Notes: a model not told the origin generated them from the sequence alone. A stretch of DNA of 64,000 nucleotides from Cristatella mucedo (GCA_009760855.2 WPIO01000007.1:1999501-2063500); one strand, 5' to 3'. Shown: positions 1-44,130, counted from the stretch's first letter. Program-made: numbers and translations.

Positions 1-49
1 AAATTTAAGCACGATTCCAGCTTTTGCCATGCATACTATGGTGGAGGGG

Positions 50-53
50 AGAG

Positions 54-98
<45 letters not shown>

Positions 99-145
99 GA
101 GAGTGAGAGACAGAGAGACAGAGAGAGACAGAGAGAGAAAGAAAG
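50..145. repeat. (GA)n microsatellite
   Basis: Near-pure GA dinucleotides with CAGAGA variants. Confidence 0.95.
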
Positions 146-559
146 AGCAGGTCTCGGTGCAGGCTGCCCTGAGCCCCTTCACCATTGAGTGCAGTCACAC
201 AGTAAGCAGCCCCATCAGTCAAACCAGTACCCGGGTTTTCTTTAATGGAGCTGATCGCCGAATATGGCCGGTCCCCATGGAAAGCTGAAAAGATCTGACG
301 GGTGGCCATCTTGCCGTCGATCCAAGGGTTTAACGGCTCCCCAATAACCTCCCGGTATGCCTACACCCTGCAGATCGGTAGACCCGGCCGGTTACGACTT
401 GTCTGATGTGGCAAAACTTACAGCTTCACTATTGCCACCTAGCTTTATCCATGCCACCATACCGCCCTATCGGCCAATTCGTTCACTACCAAGTTGGCTG
501 CAGGTTTAGCTTAACCTACTTTCAGGACCTTACTAGTTAGGTACGATCGTGCATACATA

Positions 560-1140
560 TCGTTACGCGATCCTATTGTATGCTATCGTCTCCTGTTATC
601 ACAAAAGTCTGCACATCTGACTACAAGTGGATCTCATTCAGTCTGCAGTGTGTGCCTCCTGCCACATCCAGAATCATATATGATTTGGGGAACCTTAAAA
701 CGCTTGAGCTTGTCTGCATGAAAATGTCTTCTTTGCCCAATCCTCTTTCCGACTTGTCCTCACTAGTAGAACACTACAGCATGATACTAGCCAAAATTCT
801 AGATGACTACACACCCCTGACTAAGCGCACTGTGCGCCCTCGCACAGATGGTCTATGGTTTACCGGAGACATTAAACAATCTATGTTAATTAAGCATCGC
901 AAGCCCGTGAAAGCATACTATAGATCAGGGCTGACTATTTATCGACAGGCATACATAGACTACTGCAGATCATACGAATCCATCCTGGCAAAAGCCAAGT
1001 TCAGCTTCTATAAAAAAATATCGCTAAATTACAGGTGCACAATCTAAAGAATGCTTATGCCTACCATCAAGCATCTACTTAACTGCTTCCAGATTAGTTC
1101 CTTACCTAGCGATCCTTGTTTTAATCTAGCTGATTGCTTC
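560..1140 (+). mobile_element. LINE-A internal fragment (EN-RT linker)
   Basis: The frame at 580-1047 encodes LVEHYSMILAKILDDYTPLT and ILAKAKFSFYKK, typical of the region between endonuclease and reverse transcriptase in L2/CR1-like LINEs. The reverse complement of about 49,500-49,570 ([10 protein letters not shown]) is a homologous copy. Truncated at both ends; the right side runs into the GA tract. Confidence 0.75.
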
Positions 1141-1145
1141 TGTGT

Positions 1146-1155
1146 AGAGAGAGCA

Positions 1156-1214
<59 letters not shown>

Positions 1215-1282
1215 GAAGAAAGAGAGAGAGAGAGAGGGGGGAGAGAGAGAGAGAAGAAGAGAGGGGGAGAAAGAGAGAGAGA

Positions 1283-1318
<36 letters not shown>

Positions 1319-1388
1319 TGAGAGACAGAGAGACAGAGAGAGACAGAGAGAGACAGAGAGAGAGACAGAGAGAGAGAGAGAGGATACG
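1146..1388. repeat. Complex GA-rich microsatellite
   Basis: About 240 bp of GA with GGAGA and CAGAGA variants. It creates spurious Arg/Glu- and Ser/Leu-rich frames on both strands. Confidence 0.95.
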
Positions 1389-1627
1389 GGAGACAAAGCA
1401 CAGAATCGGGCTATTTCATGCTATGCTAAAGAATATAAAGTCGCATATCCACCAGAGCTTGCCTGCACTAGAGCTCGGAAGCCGAATCCATGGCAATGCT
1501 ATTAGGCAAATAATATTAAACAAGCTTTTCACCAACGACAGCAGCCTTAGCCATCGGGTTGAGCGCAGAGGATGCCGATGGTGGCAGCACCATACGCATA
1601 CCACAGCAGCAGGCTTCTCACACTCAC

Positions 1628-15166
<13,539 letters not shown>

Positions 15167-15561
15167 GGCAGCCGCGCTAGAAAATTTCGTTTCTTCCATG
15201 AAAGCTACGTCGCTTCGGGCACTAGTCATCCCATTTAATACGTGCACGCACGTTTTGGGGTCCAAAAACTGCTTATCTGGCGAGACCCGCCCAACACAGC
15301 AACATAAATGGATTCGCTGTCTTCAAGAAGACCTCTTGTACCCAGCTGCTGTGTCCGTGAATGATTAATGTTCTAATCGCAAAGTCGACTTGCCATAGTC
15401 GTGCAAGTACAAAGTCTTAAGTGCGTTCCATGCCCATCGAGTGCAAATAAGCAAGTGTGTGGCGTTTTGGCTTCTGCTTCGAGCTGCTTACGACTCCGGT
15501 TACAAATTGTAGATACCAGGACGCGTTGCCGCATTCGGTGGCCCGAACCCAACCGAATGCC
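15167..15561. promoter_or_regulatory. Shared divergent promoter interval, FIG4 / PAGR1-like
   Basis: 395 bp separate the FIG4 ATG (minus) from the PAGR1-like ATG (plus). No TATA box is obvious. The stretch has several CpG-containing motifs and lacks the repeats that fill the rest of the region. Transcription starts are not determinable from sequence. Confidence 0.6.
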
Positions 15562-15824
15562 ATGAACACCGCTGTCGTTCCTCCGGACGTGTATGCCGAG
15601 TGCAGCGATGAGGAGCTTTATAATCCAGATAAGTGCGACGACCCGTACATTTGGCAGCCAAGAACGAGCGACGTCGCGCAACTCTACGATGCTCTGGACC
15701 AGGGCAGAGCGCCCGTGCTGCGGTGGCAATGCCCGGGAAGAAGAAAGAAGCCTATTCAGACGGCTGCAATTGCAGAACCGGATATCGCAAAGCAACGTCC
15801 TGACGTTTCTGTTGAAGAGCCTCA
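15562..15824 (+). CDS. PAGR1: PAGR1-like exon 1
   Basis: 87 codons plus CA. Carries the conserved ECSDEEL motif and DPYIWQPRTSDVAQLYDAL core, then a basic PGRRKK and an acidic SVEEP end. Donor CA|gtaagt. Confidence 0.72.
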
Positions 15825-18800
15825 GTAAGTTCTTGCCAGTAAGTGATGTATACGTCGCACCATCCTGCTGTCTCGATATATTTGCAGGGGCGCCTTACCC
15901 CGAGTATTGCTCTAATTTCAACTAGTGCTGAAGCGAGCGAGCGAGTTAGTTGTTTTTTTTTCAACCGGCCACCCACCGCGGTTCTCGGAGCGTGCTCGTG
16001 GGAAGGTAGTCGCGGTTTTTACCCTCTGGTGAAACCTGTAGTAAAATATCTGTAGACACATTGTCTGCATTGAATCGTGTTTGTGGCTGGAAAGCCAGTT
16101 CTGTTAGCCGACTGGGTCCTACCTCGTCTGCTTTGTGCACGTTAAGTGCTCCGTCTCTGAGTATTGATGCCAGCTGGCTAGGGACAGAGGTGAAATCTCG
16201 TGGCGAAACTGATCCAGAATTATCGTGAGTGCAGCTGTGGGTGGTGCCAGGTGGCTCCACTCACATTTTTTACCTGCCATGGATTATATTGCTGTAAAAA
16301 CAATAAATAGGCAAAGTTCCATTTGTCGAAGCAGCCACCGAGCCGTGGGCAGGAAGCCTAGTGGAATTTCGGTTTGGGCAGCACCGGTTGCTGATTCTCA
16401 GTGCAACGTGTTATTATGAAAATTCCTCAGGCCTGCAGTAGAGGTGAGAATGGAGCGATTTTGTCTGTGTTTTTCTTCATTATTACAATGGCATTGGAAT
16501 TGCAGCTGGTGGTTTCTTTGAACATTAGTCAAAATGTATGGCTAGCCATAGTGACGACCACCTACACAGTCCATCTGAGGAGTAGTTGTGCATTCATTGC
16601 CGACAAGCCGAATGCCTCAGGCTTTACTTAGATCCGTGTCTCTGGGCTGGCGCTTAAGGCGACCTCAAGGATTGTCACTTGTTTGTGCTTATTCGGACCA
16701 ACAGTCGTCGATCATCATCTTTTAGCATTTATTTTTCGTTTATTTATTTATTTTATTTATTTATTTGTCATTAACTTTTTCAACAGTCGTCGATCATCAT
16801 CATTTTTGCCCATTGTGAATGCTAAACCAGCCCATTTCGTCATATCCTGAGAGTAGTTGGGGGTCACTCTGGAAACACGAATAAGGGTTTATGCCAAGGA
16901 TCCAAGCTACCCAGGTGTGGCAAAAGCAGCATTCTGTGTCTTTCAATAGCTTATTCATCCAATAGGCCTGCTTAGGGCAAAATATAGCTCGTCCCTGAAG
17001 AGCTGAACAACCAGAAATAAGCTGTGTGACCATCAGAGCCATTTGTTTGAGCTTGACTGCCATGTGGTAGTGGTCTGTTTTTTCACTCGACCTCGCGACC
17101 GCTTGTGCCTCAAAGGGATACCCTGGTGGAATTTCTGGGATGTGAACACCAACTGACCTCTTAGTGCTATCCAGAGCTTACTGTTTAACTACATAGGCTT
17201 AGTAGCATATTTGTAGCCAGCCCCACATGTGGTTTGTGGTTCTCTGTGCATGGCTCAGATCGCTGGGCTCAGGCTCGCAGGCACACTGCAAGCCAGGCAG
17301 ACCGGTAGTGGCCTAGGGACAGGCCAGTACACGGCTGTGGTCTGACGGCTACATGTTTATCCACAGGCCGGCTTTGTCCTCCCACCGACTCAGAGGAGGA
17401 GCTGTGGGGCAAGGCGAGAGGGGAGTCGAGTGGGAGTAGGGGCCGAATGGAGCCGTGCACCCTTCAGCTCATTGTATTAAACTGTTGTTGGTGGTCATCG
17501 GCTGCCTCTCTGCTGTGCGAATCAAAATGACACCACATTCATCAACGTATTAAGGGTTAAGGTTTTTACCAACGGGTGCTCCCACTTCACGACTCGGTCG
17601 TGATTTCGAGTCATGCAGCAGGCGATTCTGTATTTCTCACTCCAAGCCATAGTAGTAGCCAAGCACGGCTCCTCTGCTTGCTGCTATATAAATAAAGCTA
17701 TTGAATCAGTTACTTTCCTTTAGATACAGTACTCTATCAACCGAAGAAAGCATTAGTGAGCTGATAAGATCTTCAGCCAGCCATTTGGGTACATGGCCCC
17801 AAGTCCGGAAGAGGGAGTACATAAAACTGGCCATGGAAATTTTGAGAACCAGTTGATGGGCTTACTAGAACACCTCTGATAGCATGCTCTTATTCTAGCT
17901 GTGTCTTGATTTTCTGATAACTAATTTGGTTGTATTGCCATTTAGTTTAAGTTCGGTCGGTTATGCTGAAACTGTCCGAAAGATGTGTTCATGTTTTATG
18001 AGTCACTGCAGATCAGAGGGTTTTTCATGGAAATATAGTGTGGTGTCATCGGCCGGACTTGTGGTTGTTATCATTCAATCTCGAGATTGGGGGATCGAGT
18101 CCGAACCAGGCTGCATGTAGTGGCACTGCTGCAATCATTGCTGCCTAGAATGTCACCCATCGCTTGGAAAGGTATCAATATATAATCCAGAACTAGATAT
18201 TTATGATGAGATCATTCAGACTCAAATATTCCTGAAGAGCCATCTTACGTACTTGATCTTCCAGTTGACAGCAACGAATAGGGGATATTTATTGTTTATT
18301 AGTTAGAACGTCGGCATCCAAGCCAGGCTTTATAACATATGAAGAAACTGAAATTTTTATAACGGATCTTTCGGCAGCTTTTGATACTATCAATCACGAA
18401 GTCCTGTTTGAACGGCTCTCATCTCGCCTGGGCATCACTTGCACTGCCTGCACCACAGTGGTTCAGATCCTTTCTCAGTGGGAGACTCCAGAGTAATGAT
18501 GTGAATGGACAAAGATCATCCGAGGCACCTCTGAAATATGGGTGCCTCAGGGCTCCATGCTTTGATCCGGTTCTTTTTGCGGTTTATACTCCCCCTCTTG
18601 CCGGTGTGATTGCCAAGCACAATCTAGGTTTTTACTTCTATGCAGATGACACTCAGTTGTGCCTTTGCTTTGATCCCTCCCAGGCCTCAAGCATGTCGAG
18701 TTCTCTCAACTCCCTTGCTGCATGTATTGATGACATCCACACATGGATGGCAGCAAATTTTCTTAAATTGAATTATGACTAAATCGACTGACTAGTTATG

Positions 18801-21800
18801 TGCAAACCAAGTGTTGTTTAGGAATTGGAATGGCTAACACTCAAAATCGGCTCTGCCAGCATACTTCCTGTTGAATCTGCACGAAATCTCGATGTCATGT
18901 TCCAAAGTGACCTTCCATTAGACAGCCACATCAGCTCCACAGTCAAGTCTGCCTACTTTCAGCTAAACAACATTGCTAAAATTCGGGCTAGTTTAGACAG
19001 GCATGCCACATTTGCTAAAATTCGGGCTTGTTTAGATAAGGATACCACGTCCAAGTTGGTCCATGCATTCGTGACATCCCGTCTCGACTTCTGCAACTCA
19101 CTGCTTACTGGCCTACCGGCATGTGCGATCAGGCGATTGCAGCTGGTGCAAAACTCCACAGCTAGGCTTGTCTGTCATGAGTGTCACAGTTGCCACATCA
19201 CACCACTTCTCACCGACCTGCACTGGCTACCAATCAAGCAACGGATCGACTTCAGGGTTTTGTCACTTTACTTTAGGTCTCTACATTCTTTGGCTCCAAC
19301 CTACCTATCAGATTTACTCCCCCATCAGGCTAAGCATCGTACCACCTGCTTTTCGGAATCTAACTGTTTACCAATTTCTCGTAGAAATCTTTAATCCTCT
19401 GGAGACCGCGCTTTTAGCTCGTATGCTCCCAAAGCTTGGAACTCACTCCCGACTTCTGTCACGACATCCCCTGACTTGACATTTAAAAAGAAATTAAACA
19501 CCTATTTAGGACGGCATTTAGTGGGTCCCTGTGATTCGTCCTTGATGTGTGTATGTGCTTCATGTGCTGACACTGCATGCTGCCACTAACCACACTTGCA
19601 TGCTGACCCTGTGCATGTCACCTCTAACCATGTTATTCATGTTGTTTGTTTATCAAGCATGATATTAGTCACCATTCAATCGTGTTTTTCTTTGCATCAA
19701 ATGTGAAGCGCCTAGAAAGAGATTGAGTTCTCTAAGGGTGCTTTATTAAGTGTATTACTATTATTATTATTATGAATAAAGTGTGTGCTTCTAGGTCTAC
19801 CCTACTGCAAGGTGTGCTGTTTGGTGCATGCCTTAAGCCCTAACGCGAGGCTGATTTATCTCAGACCTTGCATGAGAAATTAGGAATTTGGCCCATTTAG
19901 ACAGCTTGAGTTCACCTTAACCAACTTAGTAGCATCCTCAGGGCCAGCCAGTCATCGTAGACACTACGAGGATCTGATTATCAGCAGTTTTGTGGAATTT
20001 CCATTGATGCAGCTTTTTAAAGCAAGAAACGCTCATTTCTCTTCGTGTATTTTGTTACATGGTGTGCTTTTGCTTGTATTCACTCGCTGCAGGAAGGCCA
20101 GAATACTTGAAGAATTTGAAAAAGATGAAACTGTGGCTGAAAAGTCTATATCCAGCGTACGGGTTACAGGTAGGGCATGACAAGTTTCTCAGAATCTGCA
20201 AAGCAGTGATGAACGTTACAAGAAATGTGCAAGATATTAATTAGTGCTCCTACTACGGTTTCAGTTACTGCTACGCAAGATGCTTGCACATAGTTGCTAT
20301 GTTCCTCGGTGGCAGATTTCGACCGTTCGAACAAGCTCGATGCATTCACTGTGCACCAGGTGCCTCCGTAGGCCTGCTTGAGGTTCGAGTCTAGCCCTCA
20401 GTAGGCAAGTCTTTATTGGCTACTGCAAGTGGGGTGATAGCTGCCGAGGCTCTTCTGCAGCCATATAAATAAGGCTTTTGAATCAACTAACCTGTATTGT
20501 TATTAATTCTCATTGAACTGTTACCTATAAAATGCTGTGTACTTCCCATAACATTGTCAGGTGCAACGTTTTTGTTTCTGGTTAGGTCTTATTGATTACA
20601 TGTGTTCTTCCTGAATAGGTAGATGAAGATTGTAGCTAATTGGTCTTTTAACTGAAGCAGATCGTGTCACTGTTTATAGGCCATATAACCCAACGTGCTT
20701 GAGTTATCGACATGGCAATGAATTCAAGCTGTCCAGATTTTGGGATGTGCATTGGTTGCTGCTATGTGAAACTCTACTGCAGAAAAGAATACTTACACGC
20801 GAGGTAGTGCAAATGAGTGTTTAGGCCATTAAAAAATACCTTGTCATTAGAATCCCATTACAAAGAGTTGATCGAAAATAATCGGCTGGTCATCAGTGGC
20901 AACCCAAAGGCTACTGAGCAGATCTGATCCGTAGAAACTAGACAGTGCATATGCGAGCATCGACGAATGCATTTGCAGAAAGGTGGTCAGATCGTCTTGG
21001 ATCAAAATTTTCGGGGTGTATTTTTACATGGAAACCGTGTATGCCCAGCCCAGCCCTAGTCTTCGGTCATATTTGTGGGGGTTTTTCTTGCGTGCACTCG
21101 GCTGTCGGCGTTTGGCATATTCTAGATGTCCGCCTTGTTGAAGTCCATCTGACCTACCAGACCATCGCATATTCGTGAGAATTGCTCTACAGTGGAACTG
21201 CCAATCAATGGTCTCCCTTTCGAAGGTCATAGGAGAGCACTGGCAGCACTCACTGATCTATAAGAGTGCATCAGTTCCCAGCCGCTCACCCCCCCCCCAA
21301 ATCTAGTCGGTGCAACTGCCTGTCAGCGATTTTTTCGTTGCATTAAGGCGGTTGGTATCATACTAGCCAGCTGGCTTGTGTCGCTGTGGCTGCTTGGCCA
21401 GTGCACAGCAGGGCAACCCAACAAAAACGCTCCTGCTGCTCGACTGCTAGTTGCTTTTGGCTGCCTTCGGCTCACCTCCTTGGACTGTTTGTTTACTATG
21501 AGGCAGGAATTTACACAACATTCCCCTTTATAATGCTGCCTAAAAAAACTCCAAGGACTTGCAGAAGGTGGGGGCGTAGCATGTCCATGGTACAACGTCC
21601 TACCGTAATAGCAAACTTGCTAGGGCACTGCTATGCTAGCTGAGGAACTTCTACCAGCGGCTTACTGGGTTTGTGCAAGCCCAAGATGTGCACGCTGGAC
21701 AAGATAACTCTTCATTGTCACATCCGTGTTAGGGCATGCAAGCACAGTGACTTTATAGTCGACCATTAACAAGCTTTTTAAAGGAATTCGGCAAATTTCA

Positions 21801-22226
21801 AGCAAATGCTTCTGCCACTAACCTGATTTGCATGCTGACCCTGTGCGAGTCACCTTTAACCTATTATGCTTGTCAGTGAGAATGCTACCTCTAACCATTC
21901 GATCATATTTCCTTTGCTGCAAATGTAAAGTGCCTAGAAAGAGACTTAAGTTCTCTGAGGATGCTATAAAATGTATTATTATTATTGTTATTATTACTTC
22001 TGCTAAATACCTCTATAGTCAATCGGGTCAGCAGAATCAGTTGCAAACTCGATGTTGGCAGTGGAGCAGCAGCAGCAGCATGACTACTGGTGAATGGCAT
22101 TGTTGCTCTGTCCTTGTAGTGTCAAAGCCTGCCAGACCGCAGAAAAAGGTTGCTACCTTCGATGCCATCTACCAGGACGTTCTCCAGCAGAAGAAGGCTG
22201 AGATGTCGGACAGAGGTCACCACTAG
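15562..22226 (+). CDS. PAGR1: PAGR1 (PA1)-like protein, 3 exons, 148 aa
   Basis: PAGR1/PA1 associates with PTIP and MLL3/MLL4 H3K4 methyltransferase complexes in the nucleus (family knowledge). Exons 15,562-15,824, 20,093-20,169 and 22,120-22,226 join in frame with complementary phases. Exon 1 holds ECSDEEL and then W-P-TSDVAQLYDAL, matching the CSDEE...W-PP-SEI-RLYELL core of PAGR1. Exon 3 carries ARPQKK, a basic helix and QQKKAEM, matching the ARSQKREARLD C-terminal block. The protein lacks the long acidic N-terminus of vertebrate PAGR1 (about 250 residues). The first in-frame ATG (gccATGa) is used; the frame upstream has only a GTG. Similarity is modest, so the family name is probable rather than certain, but the gene structure is well supported. 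Confidence 0.7.
16699..16801. repeat. 21-bp direct repeats flanking a TTTA-rich insert
   Basis: CAACAGTCGTCGATCATCATC occurs exactly at 16,699-16,719 and 16,781-16,801, with 61 bp of TTTA-rich DNA between. Confidence 0.85.
17575..17715 (+). mobile_element. SINE-1 copy, 5' truncated
   Basis: B-box-like gtgatttcgagtcatgcagc, SINE-1 body, and the tail gctatataaataaagctattgaatc. Confidence 0.65.
18355..19780 (+). mobile_element. LINE-A copy, 5' truncated, RT domain
   Basis: Encodes DLSAAFDTINHEVL, FYFYADDTQLCL (catalytic YADD), ANFLKLN, RLDFCNSLL and LHWLPIKQR across several frames. Ends with the stem-loop and attattatta tail. Frameshifts and stops make it dead. Lies in PAGR1-like intron 1. Confidence 0.92.
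20093..20169 (+). CDS. PAGR1: PAGR1-like exon 2
   Basis: 25 full codons, KARILEEFEKDETVAEKSIS then SVRVT, flanked by acceptor cactcgctgcag and donor ACAG|gtaggg. Aligns loosely with the EFDFDDE-VTPKDSLI segment of PAGR1. Confidence 0.65.
20353..20500 (+). mobile_element. SINE-1 copy
   Basis: B box gaggttcgagtctagcc, body, and the end catataaataaggcttttgaatca. Confidence 0.65.
21815..21995 (+). mobile_element. LINE-A 3' tail fragment
   Basis: Starts in the tgctgaccctgtgc block of the LINE-A 3' UTR and ends gtgcctagaaagagacttaa with gttctctgagg and (ATT)n. Confidence 0.85.
22120..22226 (+). CDS. PAGR1: PAGR1-like exon 3 (terminal)
   Basis: Acceptor gctctgtccttgtag. Encodes SKPARPQKKVATFDAIYQDV, LQQKKAEM and a short tail, then TAG at 22,224-22,226. 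The phase completes the Val codon begun in exon 2. Confidence 0.68.
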
Positions 22227-23399
22227 CAATGGCCTGTGACACAGGCTATCTTGTTCAATCTCGTAAATGCGAAATGCATAAAAGTGAAGTTTGTGATCTG
22301 AATTGTTTTATATTGATGCATCTATGCACACTTATAAAACCAGGCACTTCGAGAACTACAAAAATAGAAATTAGTACAAATGTGCAGCTAAGACATTAAA
22401 GCTGAAAAACTCTGGCCCATGACCTTCCACGCGGCCTAGACTAGAGAAATGCAAGGTGTACACGAATGAAGATTAATATAGCAAAAAAGACGGGTGCTCT
22501 GCTGAGGCTCGGCGCCTGCCGGCAAACACGAAATAAAAATCTTCCTTGTGCAATACCGTTAGTCACAACAGCATTGGCTGCAGTATAATATTCTGAGGTC
22601 ATCGTGTGTGTCAAGCAAGCAGTATATTGCTGTACAACATATCCATAACCGTATAGTGGCTACACATGCCGGCATTATAAATATAGATGAATGTATACAG
22701 ACACATACGAGGCCCTATCACGATCGACAGCCCGTGCGATAGTGCTTTCCATTTCTTCGATGTAGAAAGTATCTGCCGTCACCGAAAATCTTTATGTATA
22801 TACAAAAAACAAGATGCCTCCGGAGGCTGCCTGGTCAACACGACTGCTACTGAGCTGTGATGACTAGGAGCATCTGGCAAATAATCGGATTGCTGAGTCC
22901 AGCCTTTCAGTAATGCATTCTCTGCAAAAGAGAATGAAGCAAAATGTCGACTCCTACTTCTCGAAAACTTTAACTGCCTTCTCGGGATGGTGTTCTTTCA
23001 AAACACATTGGGACAAAGACCAGCCATTCGGTCATTTCGGTGCAGACAGACCATGCAATCACACCGGCTGCCAGCACTACGGCATAATTACCATATGGTT
23101 AATCCCCTGCGAGCAGGCAGCATGATGCAAGCAATTTGGTGCCTGCACAGCCTTGGCTTCGAATATAACGAAGAAATGCGCTGGCCCTAGATCAATCAGC
23201 AGCCAGAGCACTGTACCGAGCTGCAGGTATTGACCGAGCATCTTTGATTGGTACGCGTTCTATCACGCAGCAACACTAGACTTCACCTTAGCATTACGGC
23301 CAAGCGACTCGTAAGTAGCTTCCTTCAGAGCCCACTCAGTTAATGGATAAGCTGTCTGGCCTACTGCCTCGAGAGATACAAGAGAGAGAGAGAGAGAGA
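22227..23399. other. Convergent intergenic interval
   Basis: Between the 3' ends of the PAGR1-like gene and ERK. No coding exon recognised; it holds possible polyadenylation signals and a short GA tract at 23,378-23,401. Confidence 0.5.
22395..22537 (+). terminator. Candidate polyadenylation signals for the PAGR1-like gene
   Basis: ATTAAA at 22,395-22,400 and AATAAA at 22,532-22,537 lie 169-311 nt past the stop. Which, if either, is used is unknown. Confidence 0.35.
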
Positions 23400-23900
23400 G
23401 TGCCCAGTCACAATTGTAATGTATTGTATTTGCATCTATGTAACTCCACAAAGACAATGTGAGTGTTACTTACCCAGGAGAGTTGTGTATAGTTCCCTCA
23501 CAGCCTAAGCAGCTTTCGATACGCATTCGGTAACCAACAGACTTGATCTCACGCAACACAGAGAAAGTGAGAAGCATAGCTGAGTCAGGAGAGCAGTTGA
23601 GGTGGTGAGTAACATGGAAGTAGCAGCTCAGGACGGCTGGAAAGGATGTGCCACAGGAGAGTAGCTGTAGTTTCGTAAGAATCGTGGAACTGAGCTCCAC
23701 AGTCTAGGACCTGCAGAGCAAAGCCTTCTGTCGCCAACGGTCTTTAGGCAGAGGAATGGAACAGCTAATTTATTGTCCATGACGAGGCTGAAACTGGTGC
23801 AGCAGTTCGGCAAGGTATGGCGGAGCCAAGCCGTGGCGGGCCTTGTGGGTCAGCATAAGAACGGTGCCCTGTATCAGTTGATCAACCTGCAGCCATCAAA
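23400..23900 (-). mobile_element. LINE-B fragment within the ERK 3' UTR
   Basis: Minus-strand frames encode DNKLAVPFLCLKTVGDR and the RT C-terminus, ending in an atacattaca tail near 23,420. Same orientation as ERK; begins about 30 nt after the ERK stop. Confidence 0.8.
23769..23774 (-). terminator. Candidate AATAAA for ERK
   Basis: AATAAA on the minus strand, 159 nt past the stop, inside LINE-B sequence. Use is inferred only. Confidence 0.3.
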
Positions 23901-23932
23901 TTGGAAGCGTTTGCAGCGCCGCAGCCGTACCG

Positions 23933-42355
<18,423 letters not shown>

Positions 42356-43493
42356 CTTTACGGTTGCTGCACGGGCGAGCACAGGCAGAGGTGACCGTGC
42401 GGTTGGCCGAACAACCGGAAGCTGTGCCTGGCCGCTTGCGTTCCTGCAGCTGACACCTGGACGCGCCCCCCCCCCCCCGGTGCGGCCGCTTCTGGCGCTG
42501 TCTGCGACGCAAGTCGCTGCTGCCGAGCTCGTTCCTCGTTACGTTTGTTTTAGATGCCGCCACTGGTTTATAAATAAAATAAACAATGCAAGAAATGCCG
42601 CGGTTTGCGCAAGCGCGTCCGCCGAGAGCGCGGCAGTGCACGACTGCGAAGCTAGCTATCGGGTCAACCTATCGGACACGACCGTTGCCGGGGGCCGGCG
42701 TGCTTATCTGGCCAGCGGCGCACCCTGCTAAGGCGTAGATTAGCCGCGGCATCCCGCCGACCGCTCGTCCGCCCGCCCACCCGTCCGGCCTGGCGTAGTG
42801 CGCTGGCCGATTGCGCTCGCTTCGAGGAAACGGTAACCGGCGCGGCGGACGCTGCGTACTCTGCTGAAGTTGGACCGGTTGGGTCGCGCCGAAGCGACCA
42901 TACTGGATACTTCGGCCTACGTGCATTTATACGTACTTACCTTGTATAGCCTGCGCAATGTAAATGCCTGTTCGATTGCGTGCCCGCGGGCCCGTTTGTT
43001 CGTGCGTACGTTCATGCGCAGCTGTGCCTGTAAAGTACTGGCTACTACCGCGATCAGATCAATTTGTACTCTTGCTCGTGCCTATATAACCACCAGAGCA
43101 CAATCTAGTCGCCCGATGGCATACGCCCCCTGCCCGCTACGGTACGCCGCTGCAATCATCTGCGCAACTATACCCGCCACATACAATGGCGGAGTCAGGG
43201 GCCGGGCAGAGGCTGATTGCCCCGCATAGCGGGACAGCGACCTGGTCTGTCCCGCTATTCCTACGAGGTCCCCCGACACCGCTACCAGCAACGATATTAT
43301 GCTCTACTACCCGCCGATAAGCGACCGCCGAGCTCGCGTCGAATAAACACTACGAATGTGCACTATAATTTTTCGTCGCCACGGGTTTCATTGCCCCGGC
43401 ATGAAAATCCTGCCTCCGTCCCTGCTTATATTTATTTATACGTACGCTGTGTGTATACAGCTACGATAATAAATATATTTATAAGAAATTATT

Positions 43494-43496
<3 letters not shown>

Positions 43497-43535
<39 letters not shown>
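43497..43535. repeat. (CA)n microsatellite
   Basis: Uninterrupted CA. Confidence 0.95.
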
Positions 43536-43538
<3 letters not shown>

Positions 43539-43699
43539 TACCTGTACATACGTTTATATTATAACATAATTACAGGGAGAAACCTGTGTATAAATTGGAC
43601 CAAACGAGTTTTTACATGCGTAGTATCTACCTAAACATGTGCAGTGTATGCATTCATGCAGCCACATATACTGGAACTGCGACTGGCTAGCCTCTCTTC

Positions 43700-43803
43700 G
43701 AGGCAACAGCTTTCCCTTTGCAGTAAATGTAAAGCGCCAAGAAAGAGATTAAGTTCTCTGAGGGCGCTTTATCAAGTACATTATTATTATTATTATTATT
43801 AAC
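43700..43803 (+). mobile_element. LINE-A solitary 3' tail
   Basis: gtaaagcgccaagaaagaga, then ttctctgagggcgcttta and (ATT)n. Only about 100 bp, consistent with extreme 5' truncation. Confidence 0.85.
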
Positions 43804-44012
43804 GGTAGTTGCCACGCGGCGGCAAGTAATAAGCCGTTGCAGGCATAGCGATTGTGGCCTAGCGACGTTAATGCCAAGCCCATGTAGCGCATTTGCAACA
43901 TTTCGTGTCGAATGTGCAAGATAATGGCCAACGAATCTAAGCGGCCGTTAAAGGTGAACAACTTGATGCGTGGGCCAAACCAGGGTGGTATCGCATAAGA
44001 GCTGAATCGGTT

Positions 44013-44130
<118 letters not shown>

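Larger units (their letters stand above)
1..1627. other. FIG4 intron or off-edge flank, repeat-filled
   Basis: Holds a GA array (about 50-145), a LINE-A internal fragment (about 560-1140) and a second GA tract (1146-1388). No further FIG4 exon could be assigned. Confidence 0.7.
15825..18350. other. PAGR1-like intron 1, left part
   Basis: Contains a TTTA-rich block with flanking 21-bp direct repeats (16,699-16,801) and a SINE-1 copy (17,575-17,715). No further exon accepted. Confidence 0.5.

Noticed and set aside
156-293. Possible FIG4 exon 12 after the acceptor-like cttttcag
   Set aside because: One frame contains GDRPYSAISS, faintly like the NRP-SY-SI segment. But the expected preceding segment is absent, the phase does not fit exon 11, and no CX5R motif follows.
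1121-1396. Ser/Leu- and Arg/Glu-repeat open frames
   Set aside because: Translations of the GA array; similar artefacts occur at 10.0, 44.0, 52.2 and 53.9 kb.
17384-17460. Possible extra PAGR1-like exon with PPTDSEEEL after tttatccacag
   Set aside because: Attractive motif, but its phase does not fit exon 1 or exon 2, which join each other correctly without it.
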